Shown here piece after piece: positions 40,936-51,170 of a stretch of DNA of 64,000 bases. This stretch comes from an uncultured Acetatifactor sp. (GTDB lineage Bacteria; Bacillota; Clostridia; Lachnospirales; Lachnospiraceae), in NCBI GenBank assembly GCA_910586515.1, contig CAJUGL010000010.1:1-64000 (forward strand). Direction: 5' to 3'. The translations under genes and the position numbers were made by a program. Under the pieces are notes generated by a model. It saw nothing but the letters and a program-made list of their open reading frames with translations, made no database searches and was not told the DNA's origin. How positions within the stretch are numbered: the first letter of the stretch is position 1; every line of letters starts with the position of its first letter.

Positions 40936-42825
40936 ATGTGTGGAATATGCGGATTTATAGAACGGAACATGAAAAACAGCCAGGATAGTCACCCCCCCAT
41001 TTCCAGGGAGCAGATCCTGGAGACAATGATGACAGCCATCATTCACCGCGGCCCGGATCAGGGAAAAAGCTGGATATCCGAACATGCCGCCCTGGGCTTC
41101 CGCCGTCTCAGCATTATCGACCTGGAGGGCAGCGTACAGCCCATGGCAAACGAAACCGGGAATCTGGTGCTGGTGTTCAACGGAGAAATCTATAATTACC
41201 GGGAGCTTCGGCAGGAACTTACTCTGGCCGGTCACCGTTTTTCCACCCAGGGCGATTCGGAGGTTCTGCTCCACGGATATGAGGAGTGGGGAGAGCATCT
41301 GCCCGAGCATCTGCGGGGCATGTTTGCCTTTGCCATCTGGGACGAGGCAAAGGAGCAGCTCTACGCGGCCCGGGATCCTTTCGGCATCAAACCCTTTTAC
41401 TATGCGCTCACGGAAGGATGCTTTCTCTTCGCCTCGGAGATCAAGGGCATACTGCCTCACCCCTCCTATCAAAAAAAGCTCAACCCGGAGGCCCTGGAGC
41501 AATATCTCTCCTTCCAGTACTCCGCCCTGGAAAAAACATTCTTTCAGGGGATATGTCAGCTTCGCCCTGGCCATTTCCTGAACTATAAAAAGAAAAACGC
41601 TTCTCTGGAACTTATTCAGTACTTCTCACCTGAGCTGTATCCCGCCTCTCACGCAAAGCTCGGCGGAAAAGAAGAAAAAGAATGGGTCTCCCGGCTGGAT
41701 GAGGCCATAGCAGATTCCGTGGACATACATATGGCCGCCGATGTGGAAGTAGGCGCCTTTCTCTCAGGGGGTGTGGACTCCAGCCTGGTGGCTGCGGAAT
41801 TCACCGGAAACAAAACCTTCACCGTGGGCTTCGGCAAGGGGCAGACACGCTATAATGAGATGCCTCTGGCAAAAGAACTGGCAGAGGAACTGAATCTGTC
41901 CCACCAGGGAAAGCAGATCTCCGAGAAAGAATTCTGGGAAGCCGTGCCGGAAGTTCTGTTTCACATGGATGAGCCCTCTGGAGATCCCTCCGCCGTGGCG
42001 CTGTATTTTCTCTCCCGGGAAGCGGCGCGGCAGGTAAAGGTGGTGGTGTCCGGCGAAGGCGCGGACGAACTCTTCGGCGGATACTGTATCTATTGCGAAC
42101 CCAACGCGCTGCATCTCTATCAGAAGCTACCCTCTCCCCTGCGGAAGGGTTTGGCCGGCCTGGCAGCTCATCTTCCGAAAATGCGTGGCCGCAGTTTCCT
42201 GATACGGGGCAGCATGCCCGTGGAAGAACGGTTTATCGGAAACGCCAATCTTTTTACCGAAAAGGAGAGAAAAAAGCTGCTGAAAGCCCCCACAAAGGCT
42301 CTATCCCCACAGGAACTGCTGGCCGGGGATTACGCGGAAGTCCGAGAACTGGACGAGGCGAGCCGTATGCAGTATATTGATCTGCTCCACTGGCTTCCGG
42401 GAGATATCCTGCAGAAAGCGGATCGGATGAGCATGGCCCATTCTCTGGAACTGCGGGTGCCCTACCTGGACAGGGAAGTATTTGCGGTGGCACGCTGCCT
42501 GCCCTCCAAATATAAACAGAAAAAGCAGGTGTCCAAATATCTCTTCCGCCAGGCGGCCGCCCTTCATCTGCCGGATGCCAGCTCTCAGCGCCGAAAGCTG
42601 GGGTTCCCTGTTCCCCTGGGACATTTCCTCACCTCGGAGACCGGCTCCAAAGCCGTCAGCCAGGCCTTCCGCTCCCCTGCCGCGGAAAAGTTTTTCAACC
42701 GTGAGGCCCTGGATGAGCTTATGGCCGGCCGGGGCTGCGGACGGGGCAACACCAACCGAAAACTCTGGGCTGTGTACGCCTTCCTGGTATGGTACGAAAT
42801 CTATTTTCCGGAAGAGACAGCCTGA
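40936..42825 (+). CDS. asnB: Glutamine-hydrolysing asparagine synthetase
   Basis: This 629-residue two-domain enzyme opens with an N-terminal class-II glutamine amidotransferase (MCGICGFIE; the Cys after Met is the nucleophile; HRGPDQG, FNGEIYNY, GDSEVLLHGYEEWG). The C-terminal synthetase has the PP-loop AFLSGGVDSSLVAAEF and VSGEGADELFGGY. It transfers ammonia from glutamine to aspartyl-AMP. The start is the ATG at 40936, behind AAGGAG with a 7-base gap, because the Cys must be residue 2; the ATG two codons earlier is rejected. It is convergent with addA across palindrome R8. Confidence 0.95.
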   Translation: MCGICGFIERNMKNSQDSHPPISREQILETMMTAIIHRGPDQGKSWISEHAALGFRRLSIIDLEGSVQPMANETGNLVLVFNGEIYNYRELRQELTLAGHRFSTQGDSEVLLHGYEEWGEHLPEHLRGMFAFAIWDEAKEQLYAARDPFGIKPFYYALTEGCFLFASEIKGILPHPSYQKKLNPEALEQYLSFQYSALEKTFFQGICQLRPGHFLNYKKKNASLELIQYFSPELYPASHAKLGGKEEKEWVSRLDEAIADSVDIHMAADVEVGAFLSGGVDSSLVAAEFTGNKTFTVGFGKGQTRYNEMPLAKELAEELNLSHQGKQISEKEFWEAVPEVLFHMDEPSGDPSAVALYFLSREAARQVKVVVSGEGADELFGGYCIYCEPNALHLYQKLPSPLRKGLAGLAAHLPKMRGRSFLIRGSMPVEERFIGNANLFTEKERKKLLKAPTKALSPQELLAGDYAEVRELDEASRMQYIDLLHWLPGDILQKADRMSMAHSLELRVPYLDREVFAVARCLPSKYKQKKQVSKYLFRQAAALHLPDASSQRRKLGFPVPLGHFLTSETGSKAVSQAFRSPAAEKFFNREALDELMAGRGCGRGNTNRKLWAVYAFLVWYEIYFPEETA

Positions 42826-42832
42826 AATTTAA

Positions 42833-42864
42833 GCAACCGTTCAGCGCCCTGTCTGAACGGTTGC
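42833..42864 (+). repeat. Dispersed palindromic repeat R8 (perfect copy, compensated)
   Basis: The arms GCAACCGTTCAG and CTGAACGGTTGC pair perfectly around CGCCCTGT. Compared with R3, two arm positions differ, and both partners have changed together. It fills the gap between the convergent asnB and addA. Confidence 0.85.
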
Positions 42865-42868
42865 AAAT

Positions 42869-45800
42869 TTAATACTCTTCCAGGTGAAAGGAATACAGTA
42901 TTCTCTCTTTCACCGGCTTTCCGCAGATCTTCTCCACCGCCTCCCGGTAATAGTCCAGCTGGGCCTCATAGCGGTTCCACAGTTCCGCCAGGGAAGATAC
43001 CGCATCCGTCTTGTAATCAAGCAGTACGATACCGTCCTCCTCCTCGAAAAACAGGTCTATGATTCCCTGGATGAGGACGGTCTCCGTGTCAGGGAACTCT
43101 TTTTTCAGCCTTCCGGCATCTATTCCCAGCACAAAGGGCTGTTCTCTGTAGAGTCCGCCCCGCCTCCAGGCCTGCCGTATCCGGGCAGCAAGAGGGGTAA
43201 GCAGGAAATTGACGATTTTCCGTTGATTCACCGCCCGGAAATATTCCTCCGTCAGCCGCTTTTCCGCCGCTTCCCCTGACAGAAAAGTCCTGAGACGGGC
43301 GGCAATTCCCGCCGCGTCTTCCGCCTCTCCCATCACCCTCTCAAAATCCATCAGTTCCATCACCTTATGATAGGCATTCCCCCGTACGGCTCCGCTGACC
43401 TTCTCCTCTCCTCTGCGGAAAAGGGGAATAAAGGGCTGTACCTCCCCGGCTTCAAACGTATGATACGCAGCTTCGTCCCGATCCGCCATGGCGGCGATCT
43501 TCAGCTCCGACACCGTAGTCTTGGTGTAAAGCGACGAAAGCATGGCATAGGGATACACCGCATTCAGGCACTTCCGCAGACGGTTTTCCGCTTCCGTCTC
43601 CCGCTGCTCCTCAGCCCTGTCCAGCGCTTCCCGCCTTCCCGCCAGCTGCAGCTGCTCCCCAAAGGCTCCTGCCTCCCTGTCCGTCTGTCCGATCACGGAC
43701 ACCTCCACACAGGTATTCGGGATAATCGGCAGCAGAAAGTCCAGAAAACAGCCTGCCTCCACAAAATCCAGAAAAGAAAGCTTCTCTCCTTTCCTTTCCT
43801 TCATCCGCTCCCACACCGCCCCGGCTTCTTCCAACACGCCCGTCATAATCAGCTTCTCCCTGGCCCGGGTCATCGCCACATAGAGCAGCCTCAATTCCTC
43901 CGACAGACTCTCCTCCCGCAGCTTGCCGGCCAGCGCCATCCGCCGCAGAGTCTTATTCCTGATTCTCCTGTCCGGATCCACATAATCTGTCCCCAGCCCC
44001 AGATCCATGTCCAGAATCAACGTCTGATTGGCCTCCTGCATATTGAAGCGCTTGCTCAGTCCTGCCACAAAAGTAACGGGAAATTCCAATCCCTTGCTCT
44101 TGTGAATACTCATGATCCGCACTACGTCCGCATTCTCGTCCAACTGCTCCGCCCCGCCGTAGTCCACGTCATATTTCTCCAGCTGCTCCATATAGCGGAT
44201 GAAATGAAAGAGGCCGAAATAACTGGTCTTCTCAAAATCCGACGCCCTGGTCAACAGCATCTCCACATTAGCCCTTTTGCGGCTTCCGGCAGGCAGCGCC
44301 GTCACATACTCCAGATAGCCGAAGTCATTGATCAGTCTGGTCAACAGGTCACGAACCGGCAGGTAGACCGTACACTCCCGATAGGAGGCAATCATCTCCA
44401 TGAACTCCGCCGCTTTCCGGCCCAGTTCTCTCTCTGCGGCGTTCTCTGTCTCACGCTCCCTCTCCCCGGGAGATACCTCAGGCCCTCTTTCGTTTTCCGA
44501 AATCTGTTCCGCGCCGCCTCCCGTTTCCTCCGGAAGAGGCTTTGCCGCGCCTTCCTCCCCCGCCGGACCAAAGTCTTCCGCATACCGCCTCAGCGCCTCA
44601 TACAGGCTGCACCCTCTGACATGGCTGCGGATCCTGGCCGTCTCCTCCTCCGAAAACCCGCCGAAAATCGACTTCATGACCCCGAACAAAGGGATATCCT
44701 GCCTAGGATTGTCCAGCACCCGCAAAAGCTGCAGCAGCTCCTGTACCTCCGCGGCAGCAAAATATCCCGTCCGGGAAGTGATATACACCGGAATGCCCTC
44801 CTGCTCCAGCACCTCTTTAAACTCCTCGTCCCATCCGCTGTTGGTGCGCAGCAGGATCACCATGTCTCCGTATCTTGCCTGCCGTACTTCCCCCGTGCCT
44901 CTGTCCGTCACCTGAAAGCTCTCCCTCAGCGCCTTTATCTTCCCGGCAATGGCCAGGGCTTCCGCCTGCTTTGTCCCCAGCTTCCCCTCTCCGTCCGGCT
45001 TTTCCACCAGCAGCAGCTCACTGGCACAGAATCCGTTCTCCGGGTAGACTGCCCCCGGATACAGAGCAGCCCCGGAGTCATAGGCAATCCCTCCCACTTC
45101 CTCGCTCATGATTCGGGAAAACACATCGTTTACGGCGTCAATCACCTGGGTACGGCTGCGGAAATTCCTGGCCAGATCAATCCTGCGGCAGTTTCCCGCT
45201 TCCGTTTCTTTATCTTCCCCGGATATGCCCCCGGAACCCTCCTCTCCGTATTCTCCCCATTCCGGACAGTCGGCTCTGTAGGTTTTATATTTTTCCAGAA
45301 ACAGTTCCGGCCTGGCCAGGCGGAATTTATAAATACTCTGCTTCACATCCCCCACCATAAAGCGGTTATGACGTCCCTCCTCCTCGCCGGAAACCGCCTT
45401 CAGCAGATATTCCTGCACCAGATTGCTGTCCTGATACTCATCTGTCAGTATTTCGGTAAAATATTGTCTGTATTCCATTGCAACGGGACTGGGTTTGATT
45501 TCCTCCCCCTGTACGTCCAGCAGAATATCCAGCGCATAATGCTCCATATCCGAAAAATCGATAACCTTTTTCTCCTGCTTTTTCTCCCGCATCCGCCTGT
45601 CAAATTCCAGCGCCAGATCGATCAGCTCGGCCACCGGCTCTGCGCATGCCCTGCTCTGCCGCGCCGCCAGCTCCGGCGCAGTGGAGAAGAACCTCTCTTC
45701 CAGCGCCTTTAAGCTGTCCTTCACCGCCCCGCGCATTTCTCTGGCAAGTTCCCGTTTTGTCTGGGAGACGCTGTCGTCCTTCTTCGACGGCAGCCTGCCG

Positions 45801-46636
45801 AATTTCACGGCGGAAAGCTTCGCCCCATACTCCGCCAGGGAACCGCAGCCCAGCATGTCTCTGATCTGTTCCAGCTCACTGTCCACCAGCTCCCCGTACA
45901 TATAAGGACCGTCCGGCTGCTCGCACAGCGTACGCACCTGTTCCAGCTTCTCCCCACAGCCCATAATCATCCGCCGCAGATAATTCTCCAGCCAGACTGC
46001 GTAAGAACTGGCATACATTTCCTCCGCCGTACCGGCGCTGTAATCAAGCTTTCTCTCCTCCAGCCAGCGCTCCGGCCAGGGAAAACTTGCGGCATATTGG
46101 GACAGCTTTAAAATATACTGTTCCAGCGCGCTCTCCTTCCCTCCCGGACAGAAGTACTCCACACAATAGCGAAATTCCTCGCTTCCGGAAGCATAGGAAT
46201 CCTCCATAAGCTCCCCCAAAACCTCCTGCTGCATCAATTTCACTTCGCCCTCGTCGGCAATCCGGAAAGCCGGGTCCAGGCCGATTTCATTGAAATGGTT
46301 CCGCAGAAGATAGAGACAGAAACTGTCTATTGTGGTAATCTGCGCATTGTGAAGCAAAGTAGCCTGCCGCTGGATATGCTCGGACTCCGGGTTCTCCGAC
46401 AGCCGCCTGGAAATGCCCGCCCCTATCCGTTCCCGCATCTCCGCCGCAGCCGCATTGGTAAACGTCACAATCAGCAGCCGGTCTATATCAACGGGATTTC
46501 GTTCATCGCAAACCATTTTTGTGATTCGTTCCACCAAAACGGCGGTCTTGCCGCTCCCGGCCGCCGCCGATACCAGAATGTTGCAGCCATGCAAATCAAC
46601 AGCTCTCTGCTGCTCCGGTGTAAATGACACTGCCAT
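42869..46636 (-). CDS. addA: ATP-dependent helicase/nuclease subunit A
   Basis: This protein of about 1255 residues is the UvrD-type helicase plus RecB-family nuclease of AddAB, which resects double-strand breaks for RecA. Walker A is SAAAGSGKTAVLVERI near residue 30, LTDEYQDSN is motif II, RNFRSRTQVIDAVN is motif IV, and RLLYVAMTRAREKL is motif VI. The C-terminal nuclease reads VLIQGIIDLFFEEEDGIVLLDYKTD. The ATG at 46636 gives MAVSFTPEQQRA; a TTG 8 codons earlier is possible. It lies 53 bases after addB. Confidence 0.95.
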   Translation of the reverse strand: MAVSFTPEQQRAVDLHGCNILVSAAAGSGKTAVLVERITKMVCDERNPVDIDRLLIVTFTNAAAAEMRERIGAGISRRLSENPESEHIQRQATLLHNAQITTIDSFCLYLLRNHFNEIGLDPAFRIADEGEVKLMQQEVLGELMEDSYASGSEEFRYCVEYFCPGGKESALEQYILKLSQYAASFPWPERWLEERKLDYSAGTAEEMYASSYAVWLENYLRRMIMGCGEKLEQVRTLCEQPDGPYMYGELVDSELEQIRDMLGCGSLAEYGAKLSAVKFGRLPSKKDDSVSQTKRELAREMRGAVKDSLKALEERFFSTAPELAARQSRACAEPVAELIDLALEFDRRMREKKQEKKVIDFSDMEHYALDILLDVQGEEIKPSPVAMEYRQYFTEILTDEYQDSNLVQEYLLKAVSGEEEGRHNRFMVGDVKQSIYKFRLARPELFLEKYKTYRADCPEWGEYGEEGSGGISGEDKETEAGNCRRIDLARNFRSRTQVIDAVNDVFSRIMSEEVGGIAYDSGAALYPGAVYPENGFCASELLLVEKPDGEGKLGTKQAEALAIAGKIKALRESFQVTDRGTGEVRQARYGDMVILLRTNSGWDEEFKEVLEQEGIPVYITSRTGYFAAAEVQELLQLLRVLDNPRQDIPLFGVMKSIFGGFSEEETARIRSHVRGCSLYEALRRYAEDFGPAGEEGAAKPLPEETGGGAEQISENERGPEVSPGERERETENAAERELGRKAAEFMEMIASYRECTVYLPVRDLLTRLINDFGYLEYVTALPAGSRKRANVEMLLTRASDFEKTSYFGLFHFIRYMEQLEKYDVDYGGAEQLDENADVVRIMSIHKSKGLEFPVTFVAGLSKRFNMQEANQTLILDMDLGLGTDYVDPDRRIRNKTLRRMALAGKLREESLSEELRLLYVAMTRAREKLIMTGVLEEAGAVWERMKERKGEKLSFLDFVEAGCFLDFLLPIIPNTCVEVSVIGQTDREAGAFGEQLQLAGRREALDRAEEQRETEAENRLRKCLNAVYPYAMLSSLYTKTTVSELKIAAMADRDEAAYHTFEAGEVQPFIPLFRRGEEKVSGAVRGNAYHKVMELMDFERVMGEAEDAAGIAARLRTFLSGEAAEKRLTEEYFRAVNQRKIVNFLLTPLAARIRQAWRRGGLYREQPFVLGIDAGRLKKEFPDTETVLIQGIIDLFFEEEDGIVLLDYKTDAVSSLAELWNRYEAQLDYYREAVEKICGKPVKERILYSFHLEEY

Positions 46637-46689
46637 GCCTGTTCCCTTATCCTTCCCCAACTTCCTTTTCTGTTCTATCTGTTCCCGTT

Positions 46690-49600
46690 TTATGATTCCT
46701 CTTCCATTCTCCGCAGAGCTTCCTCCCTGTCCAGATCCTCCAGCCTCCGTTTCTCACAGCCCGGCAGGGAAGATTCAAATCCGCAGACTTTCCTGTAGAC
46801 ACAGTATGCGCAGGCATCCTGGCCGCCCTTCTCGTAAGGATTCAGAGAGATGGAGCCGTCCAGAATCTCCCGGCCGATTCCCGCAATCTTCCGGCTCACA
46901 TAATCGGACACCACCTTCAGTTCCCGATCGCTGAGCACGGAAGAGCGGGATGACAGACTGCCGTCCTTTTTCCTCTCCACAGGGATGACAGCCGACTTGC
47001 TTTCCATGGTATTATCCAGCAGTTCCACGATATGGGGGGCGCTGTTCACCACGCCGTCCATCCGCAGCTGCTCCCCGATCAGCTGATCGATCTCTTCAGG
47101 CGTCAGCTCCCGGCTGGTCTCCACGGCCGGGTCATCGATTCTGTAATACAGCATGGCCGCCGGCGCCACTTTCCTGTCCGGGTGACGCCTCTCCTCTATC
47201 TCCACAGCCGCGTTCATGTACACCACAAGCTGGAGCTGAAGGCCGTAGTACAGCGCCGCCAGATCAAAACGCTTCTTCCCCGATTTATAATCCACGACTT
47301 TCACATACACATTCTGCTCATCCCCGGCCACATCAATTCTGTCTATGCGCCCCTGCAGATGCATCTTCTCCCGCTCCGAAAGCGATACATTCACGCTCTC
47401 CAGATTATCCGCATACTGAAAGGAAAGTTCAAAGGATTCCGGCGCAAAGCTTCCCATACGCAGCTGCTTCTGCAAAGTCAGCACGGTACGGGTCAGGATC
47501 CTCCCCATTCTGGTTACGGCATATTCGTTTCTGGCGCTGCTGTAGAGTACGCTGCTCCCGTAATCGGCCGCATAACGCTCCAAAGTCTCCCTGACACAGC
47601 CTGCCGCAAAATCAGCCGGAAAATCGAACCATGTGTATTGGTTTTCCGTAAGTTTCTCTGCGAACTGCTCCAAAACGGCATGATACACATTTCCCGCATC
47701 CACGCTTTCAAAAGAGAACTCCCCTCTCTCCTTCAGCGCCAGGCCATACTGAAGAAAATGCCTGTAAGCGCATGCGGCATAGGTCTCCAGACGGGTGACG
47801 CTGTTCTCCAGCTGTACCCCGTACAAAGCCCTGGCCACAGCCTGAGACAGCCCCGTATCCTGGTACCTCCGGAAAGCGGCCTCAGTGAGACGCCTGCGTT
47901 TTTCCGCCAAAGCGCCCTCTCCGTATACACGATACAGAACCAGAAATTCCTGCTTTTCCTTCTCCGGCTGTACGCCCTCCGCATATTCACGCAGTCCCTC
48001 CGCCAGATATTCCAGTCCCTCCTGTCCCGTGACAATCTGTTCCAGCACACTGCGCTGCCCCGGATGCTCCACCTCCATATCCGGATAAAGTTTTCGCACT
48101 ACGTCCACCAGATAGGCGGGACGAAGAGCCCTTCCCCCGCTGTTCACCCTGGAATAGGACAAATAGAGACGCCGGGAAGGCTTTGTCATATTTAAATACA
48201 GATAAAATCTCTGAATATACATCTGCTGCCTTGGACTGGGCGCCAGCTCCAGACTGGACTCCCGCAAAAATTCTCTGTCCATATCCGAAATGATGCCGCC
48301 CCTGGACGCGGCCTTGGGAATATTGCCGTCGTTTACCCCCAGAAAAAAAAGCACGCTCACCCGGCCGATTCTGGTCCGTTCCATATCCCCCGCCAGCACC
48401 CTGTCCACATTCTGCGGGATAGTGCCCACCTGAATCTCGCCGAATCCCGCTTCCAGAATTTCCGCAAATTCCTTCAGGGGTATATGCTCCTCCCCCAACA
48501 GCGCGTAAATCTGGTCCAGAAGTTCCATCACCAGACGGTAAATCTGGGCGTATTCCCTGGCTCTCGTCAGGTCACCTTCCTCCTCGAAACGCGTCTGATA
48601 TACCGCCAGCTTCTGCTGCACCCTGTTCTGCACCAGAAACTCATAGAGCGCATTCACATAGGATTTCACAGGCGCTTTCTCTGTCAAGTGCAGCATTTCC
48701 ACCTGTGCAATCATGCGCTCTCTCAACCCGTTGATTTCCTCCAGCGCAGTCTCGTCCCCCTCCATGTCTGGTGTTTTGCGGGTGAACAGCCGCCTGTAGC
48801 TTTGGTATCCCTTTATCCCCGCCCCCAGACAATAATTTTCCAGCCGGTCCACCTCCTCCCGGGTCAGATCCGCCAGGCCGCTGCGCAGATAATGAAATAC
48901 CGCCTCATAGGAGAAATTTTTCGTATACAGCTCCAGGCCGCTCTTTATGTATTCGATCATGGGATTCAGCAGAATCGCTCTGGTTTTGTCAATGTAACAG
49001 GGAATCTCCATTCGGGCAAATTCCGACTCCACATAAGGAGCATACCCGGGCAGATCTCCCACAATCACGGCAATATCCCGATAAGCCAAACCTTCCTCCC
49101 GCACCAGCCGGCAGATCTCCAGCCCGGTCTGATGTACCTCCTCTCTGGGCCCGGAAGCCTCAAACATCCTGATTTCTTCCTGAGCCTGCCCGTAAGGCGC
49201 GGTATTATAGCGAAACAGATTTCGTTCCAGATAGGCCAGGGCCGGCGCCTGTTCAAAACGATGGCGCTCATTGTACTGCATCCTGCAGCCTTCTCCCCCG
49301 TCCGCCGTCCGCAGCCTTCTCCCCCCTGACTCCGGCTCATTTCCGCCTAAAATAAACACATCCTGCCTTCGCTCCACCCCAAGTTCCCGGGCCAGCCTGG
49401 TAAGATCCGCCACGGTCTTCTTGCTCAGATAGAATAATTTCTGCTCCCCGTCCGGCAGGTAAGGATTTTCCTCAGCCCCAAGAGTCAGAGTGACAATCAC
49501 CTCCCCGCAGGCTTTCATCAGTTCTGCGATAACATTTATCTGAATAGGCGTAAATCCCGTGAAACCGTCAAACACTGCCACACTCCCGGGCAGAAGGCCC

Positions 49601-50172
49601 GATTTATGCAGAGAACGCCGCAGTACATCCAATGTCTCCTCTGTGGTAATGAAATTTCCGTCTATATACGCCATGAATCCCCTGTACAGAGTCTCCAGAT
49701 CCCGTAATTTCTGCACCAGCGCTCCTCTTTTCTCCGCGCAGGCAATCAGCTGAGCCACATCCTCCGTGCCGATGCCGTACTGCATAAATTCTGAAATGGC
49801 GCTTTTTACCTCATGAATATAGCCCTGCCTGTGGAGAAATCCCCCCAGAGTCGGCAGCTCTCCCTTCAGATTCGCCGCCACCTTCTGCAGCACCAGACTT
49901 TTGCCCGTATCGTCTAGCACAGGAATCTCCCGGCCGCCTACCTCCTCCAGGATCCGATGTCCCAGACGTCCGAAGCTGAGAACGTCAATATTCATGATTC
50001 CGCCTCTGTCATTCAGAAGCACCAGCTCCTTCTGAATCTGCATGGTAAACTGGTCCGGCACAATGACCAGGAAATTCCTTTTATTCTCTTTCCCCGCCCG
50101 CCTGGTGATTTCCTCGTAAAGCGTCCTGCTTTTGCCCGCCCCGGATGGGCCGAAATAAAATTGCAAACTCAT
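46690..50172 (-). CDS. addB: ATP-dependent helicase/nuclease subunit B
   Basis: This 1160-residue partner of AddA recognises Chi and cuts the 5' strand. The N-terminal nucleotide-binding motif is FGPSGAGKSRTLYEE. A RecB-type nuclease near residues 950-1010 includes LQGRIDRIDV and VKVVDYKSGKKRFD. The iron-sulphur cysteines are CAYCVYRKVCGF near the C-terminus, with a fourth further upstream (AACAYRHFL). The gene order addB-addA is that of Firmicutes. It starts 54 bases after the exonuclease III gene on the same strand, so the three repair genes may be one transcript. Confidence 0.95.
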   Translation of the reverse strand: MSLQFYFGPSGAGKSRTLYEEITRRAGKENKRNFLVIVPDQFTMQIQKELVLLNDRGGIMNIDVLSFGRLGHRILEEVGGREIPVLDDTGKSLVLQKVAANLKGELPTLGGFLHRQGYIHEVKSAISEFMQYGIGTEDVAQLIACAEKRGALVQKLRDLETLYRGFMAYIDGNFITTEETLDVLRRSLHKSGLLPGSVAVFDGFTGFTPIQINVIAELMKACGEVIVTLTLGAEENPYLPDGEQKLFYLSKKTVADLTRLARELGVERRQDVFILGGNEPESGGRRLRTADGGEGCRMQYNERHRFEQAPALAYLERNLFRYNTAPYGQAQEEIRMFEASGPREEVHQTGLEICRLVREEGLAYRDIAVIVGDLPGYAPYVESEFARMEIPCYIDKTRAILLNPMIEYIKSGLELYTKNFSYEAVFHYLRSGLADLTREEVDRLENYCLGAGIKGYQSYRRLFTRKTPDMEGDETALEEINGLRERMIAQVEMLHLTEKAPVKSYVNALYEFLVQNRVQQKLAVYQTRFEEEGDLTRAREYAQIYRLVMELLDQIYALLGEEHIPLKEFAEILEAGFGEIQVGTIPQNVDRVLAGDMERTRIGRVSVLFFLGVNDGNIPKAASRGGIISDMDREFLRESSLELAPSPRQQMYIQRFYLYLNMTKPSRRLYLSYSRVNSGGRALRPAYLVDVVRKLYPDMEVEHPGQRSVLEQIVTGQEGLEYLAEGLREYAEGVQPEKEKQEFLVLYRVYGEGALAEKRRRLTEAAFRRYQDTGLSQAVARALYGVQLENSVTRLETYAACAYRHFLQYGLALKERGEFSFESVDAGNVYHAVLEQFAEKLTENQYTWFDFPADFAAGCVRETLERYAADYGSSVLYSSARNEYAVTRMGRILTRTVLTLQKQLRMGSFAPESFELSFQYADNLESVNVSLSEREKMHLQGRIDRIDVAGDEQNVYVKVVDYKSGKKRFDLAALYYGLQLQLVVYMNAAVEIEERRHPDRKVAPAAMLYYRIDDPAVETSRELTPEEIDQLIGEQLRMDGVVNSAPHIVELLDNTMESKSAVIPVERKKDGSLSSRSSVLSDRELKVVSDYVSRKIAGIGREILDGSISLNPYEKGGQDACAYCVYRKVCGFESSLPGCEKRRLEDLDREEALRRMEEES

Positions 50173-50226
50173 TCCTTATTTCCCCGCGCTTTCTGCTCCC
50201 CCTGCCCGCTCTCCTGTCAGACGCTT

Positions 50227-50982
50227 CTACGCCTTTAACTCCAACTCCACAGGGCAGTGATCCGATCCCAGTACCTCCGAATGAATCTTCGCATCCTCAA
50301 GCCTGTCCCTGAGAATCTCCGATACCACAAAATAGTCAATGCGCCACCCTACGTTCTTCGCCCTGGCCTGGCCCATGTAGGACCACCAGGAATAGGCGTC
50401 TCTCTGGTCGGGATAAAAATACCGGAACGTGTCCACAAATCCGTTCTCCAACACCTTTCCGAAACAATTCCGCTCCTCATCCGTAAAGCCCGCGTTCCGG
50501 CGGTTGGTCTTGGGATTCTTCAGATCGATCTCCTGATGAGCCACATTCAGATCCCCGCAGTAGATCACAGGCTTCTTCTCCTCCAGCTTTTTCAGGTACT
50601 TCAGGAAAGCCTCCTCCCACTGCATCCGGTATTCCAGTCTGGTCAGCTCCCTCTGGGAATTGGGCACATAGACCGTAATAACGAAAAATTCTTCATATTC
50701 TGCCGTAATCACGCGTCCTTCATGGTCATGCTCCTCCACGCCTATGCCGTAAGTCACCTGCAGCGGCTCCTTCCTGGTAAAAACAGCCGTTCCGGAATAG
50801 CCCTTCTTCTCCGCGGAATTCCAGTATTGATGATAACCGGGCAGCTCCAGTTCCAGCTGCCCCGGCTGCATCTTGGTCTCCTGCAGGCAGAAGATATCCG
50901 CGTCTGCCTCCTTGAAATATTCCAGAAACCCCTTCTGCACACACGCCCGTAAACCATTTACATTCCAGGAAATCAATTTCAT
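50227..50982 (-). CDS. xth: Exodeoxyribonuclease III / AP endonuclease
   Basis: This 251-residue enzyme cuts at abasic sites and removes 3' blocks in base excision repair. The EEP-fold motifs are LISWNVNGLRA, FCLQETKMQ (metal Glu), YVPNSQ, YCGDLNVAH (Asp/Asn), WRIDYFVVS and the final GSDHCPVELEL (catalytic His). The start follows GGAGG. A TATAAT at about 51036-51041 on the minus strand marks its promoter. It is first in a row with addB and addA. Confidence 0.95.
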   Translation of the reverse strand: MKLISWNVNGLRACVQKGFLEYFKEADADIFCLQETKMQPGQLELELPGYHQYWNSAEKKGYSGTAVFTRKEPLQVTYGIGVEEHDHEGRVITAEYEEFFVITVYVPNSQRELTRLEYRMQWEEAFLKYLKKLEEKKPVIYCGDLNVAHQEIDLKNPKTNRRNAGFTDEERNCFGKVLENGFVDTFRYFYPDQRDAYSWWSYMGQARAKNVGWRIDYFVVSEILRDRLEDAKIHSEVLGSDHCPVELELKA

Positions 50983-51094
50983 CTCTATACCTCCCTCGTC
51001 TCTCCGGACGATTTTCTGCTTTCTGACTAGGAAAATTATAGCACGCTGTACTGAATAATGCTACAAAAGATTTTCGTCAACTTCAATAAGTCTG

Positions 51095-51124
51095 TTGGCT
51101 AAATCCTGCAAAATCTGTTATAAT
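51095..51124 (+). promoter_or_regulatory. Promoter of the NagD-type phosphatase gene
   Basis: TTGGCT (51095-51100), 18 bases, TATAAT (51119-51124), about 47 bases before the start codon. Confidence 0.55.
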
Positions 51125-51170
51125 GAGGTTCCGGAGATCGGAATATCGCTATAGCTGAATGGAGAAAAAC

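Noticed and set aside
43367..45712. 781-codon frame antisense to addA
   Set aside because: It is a shadow of GC-rich codons in the real gene; composition is His/Leu/Pro/Gln-rich without motifs. Similar long shadows lie opposite the GH36, histidine kinase and AddB genes.
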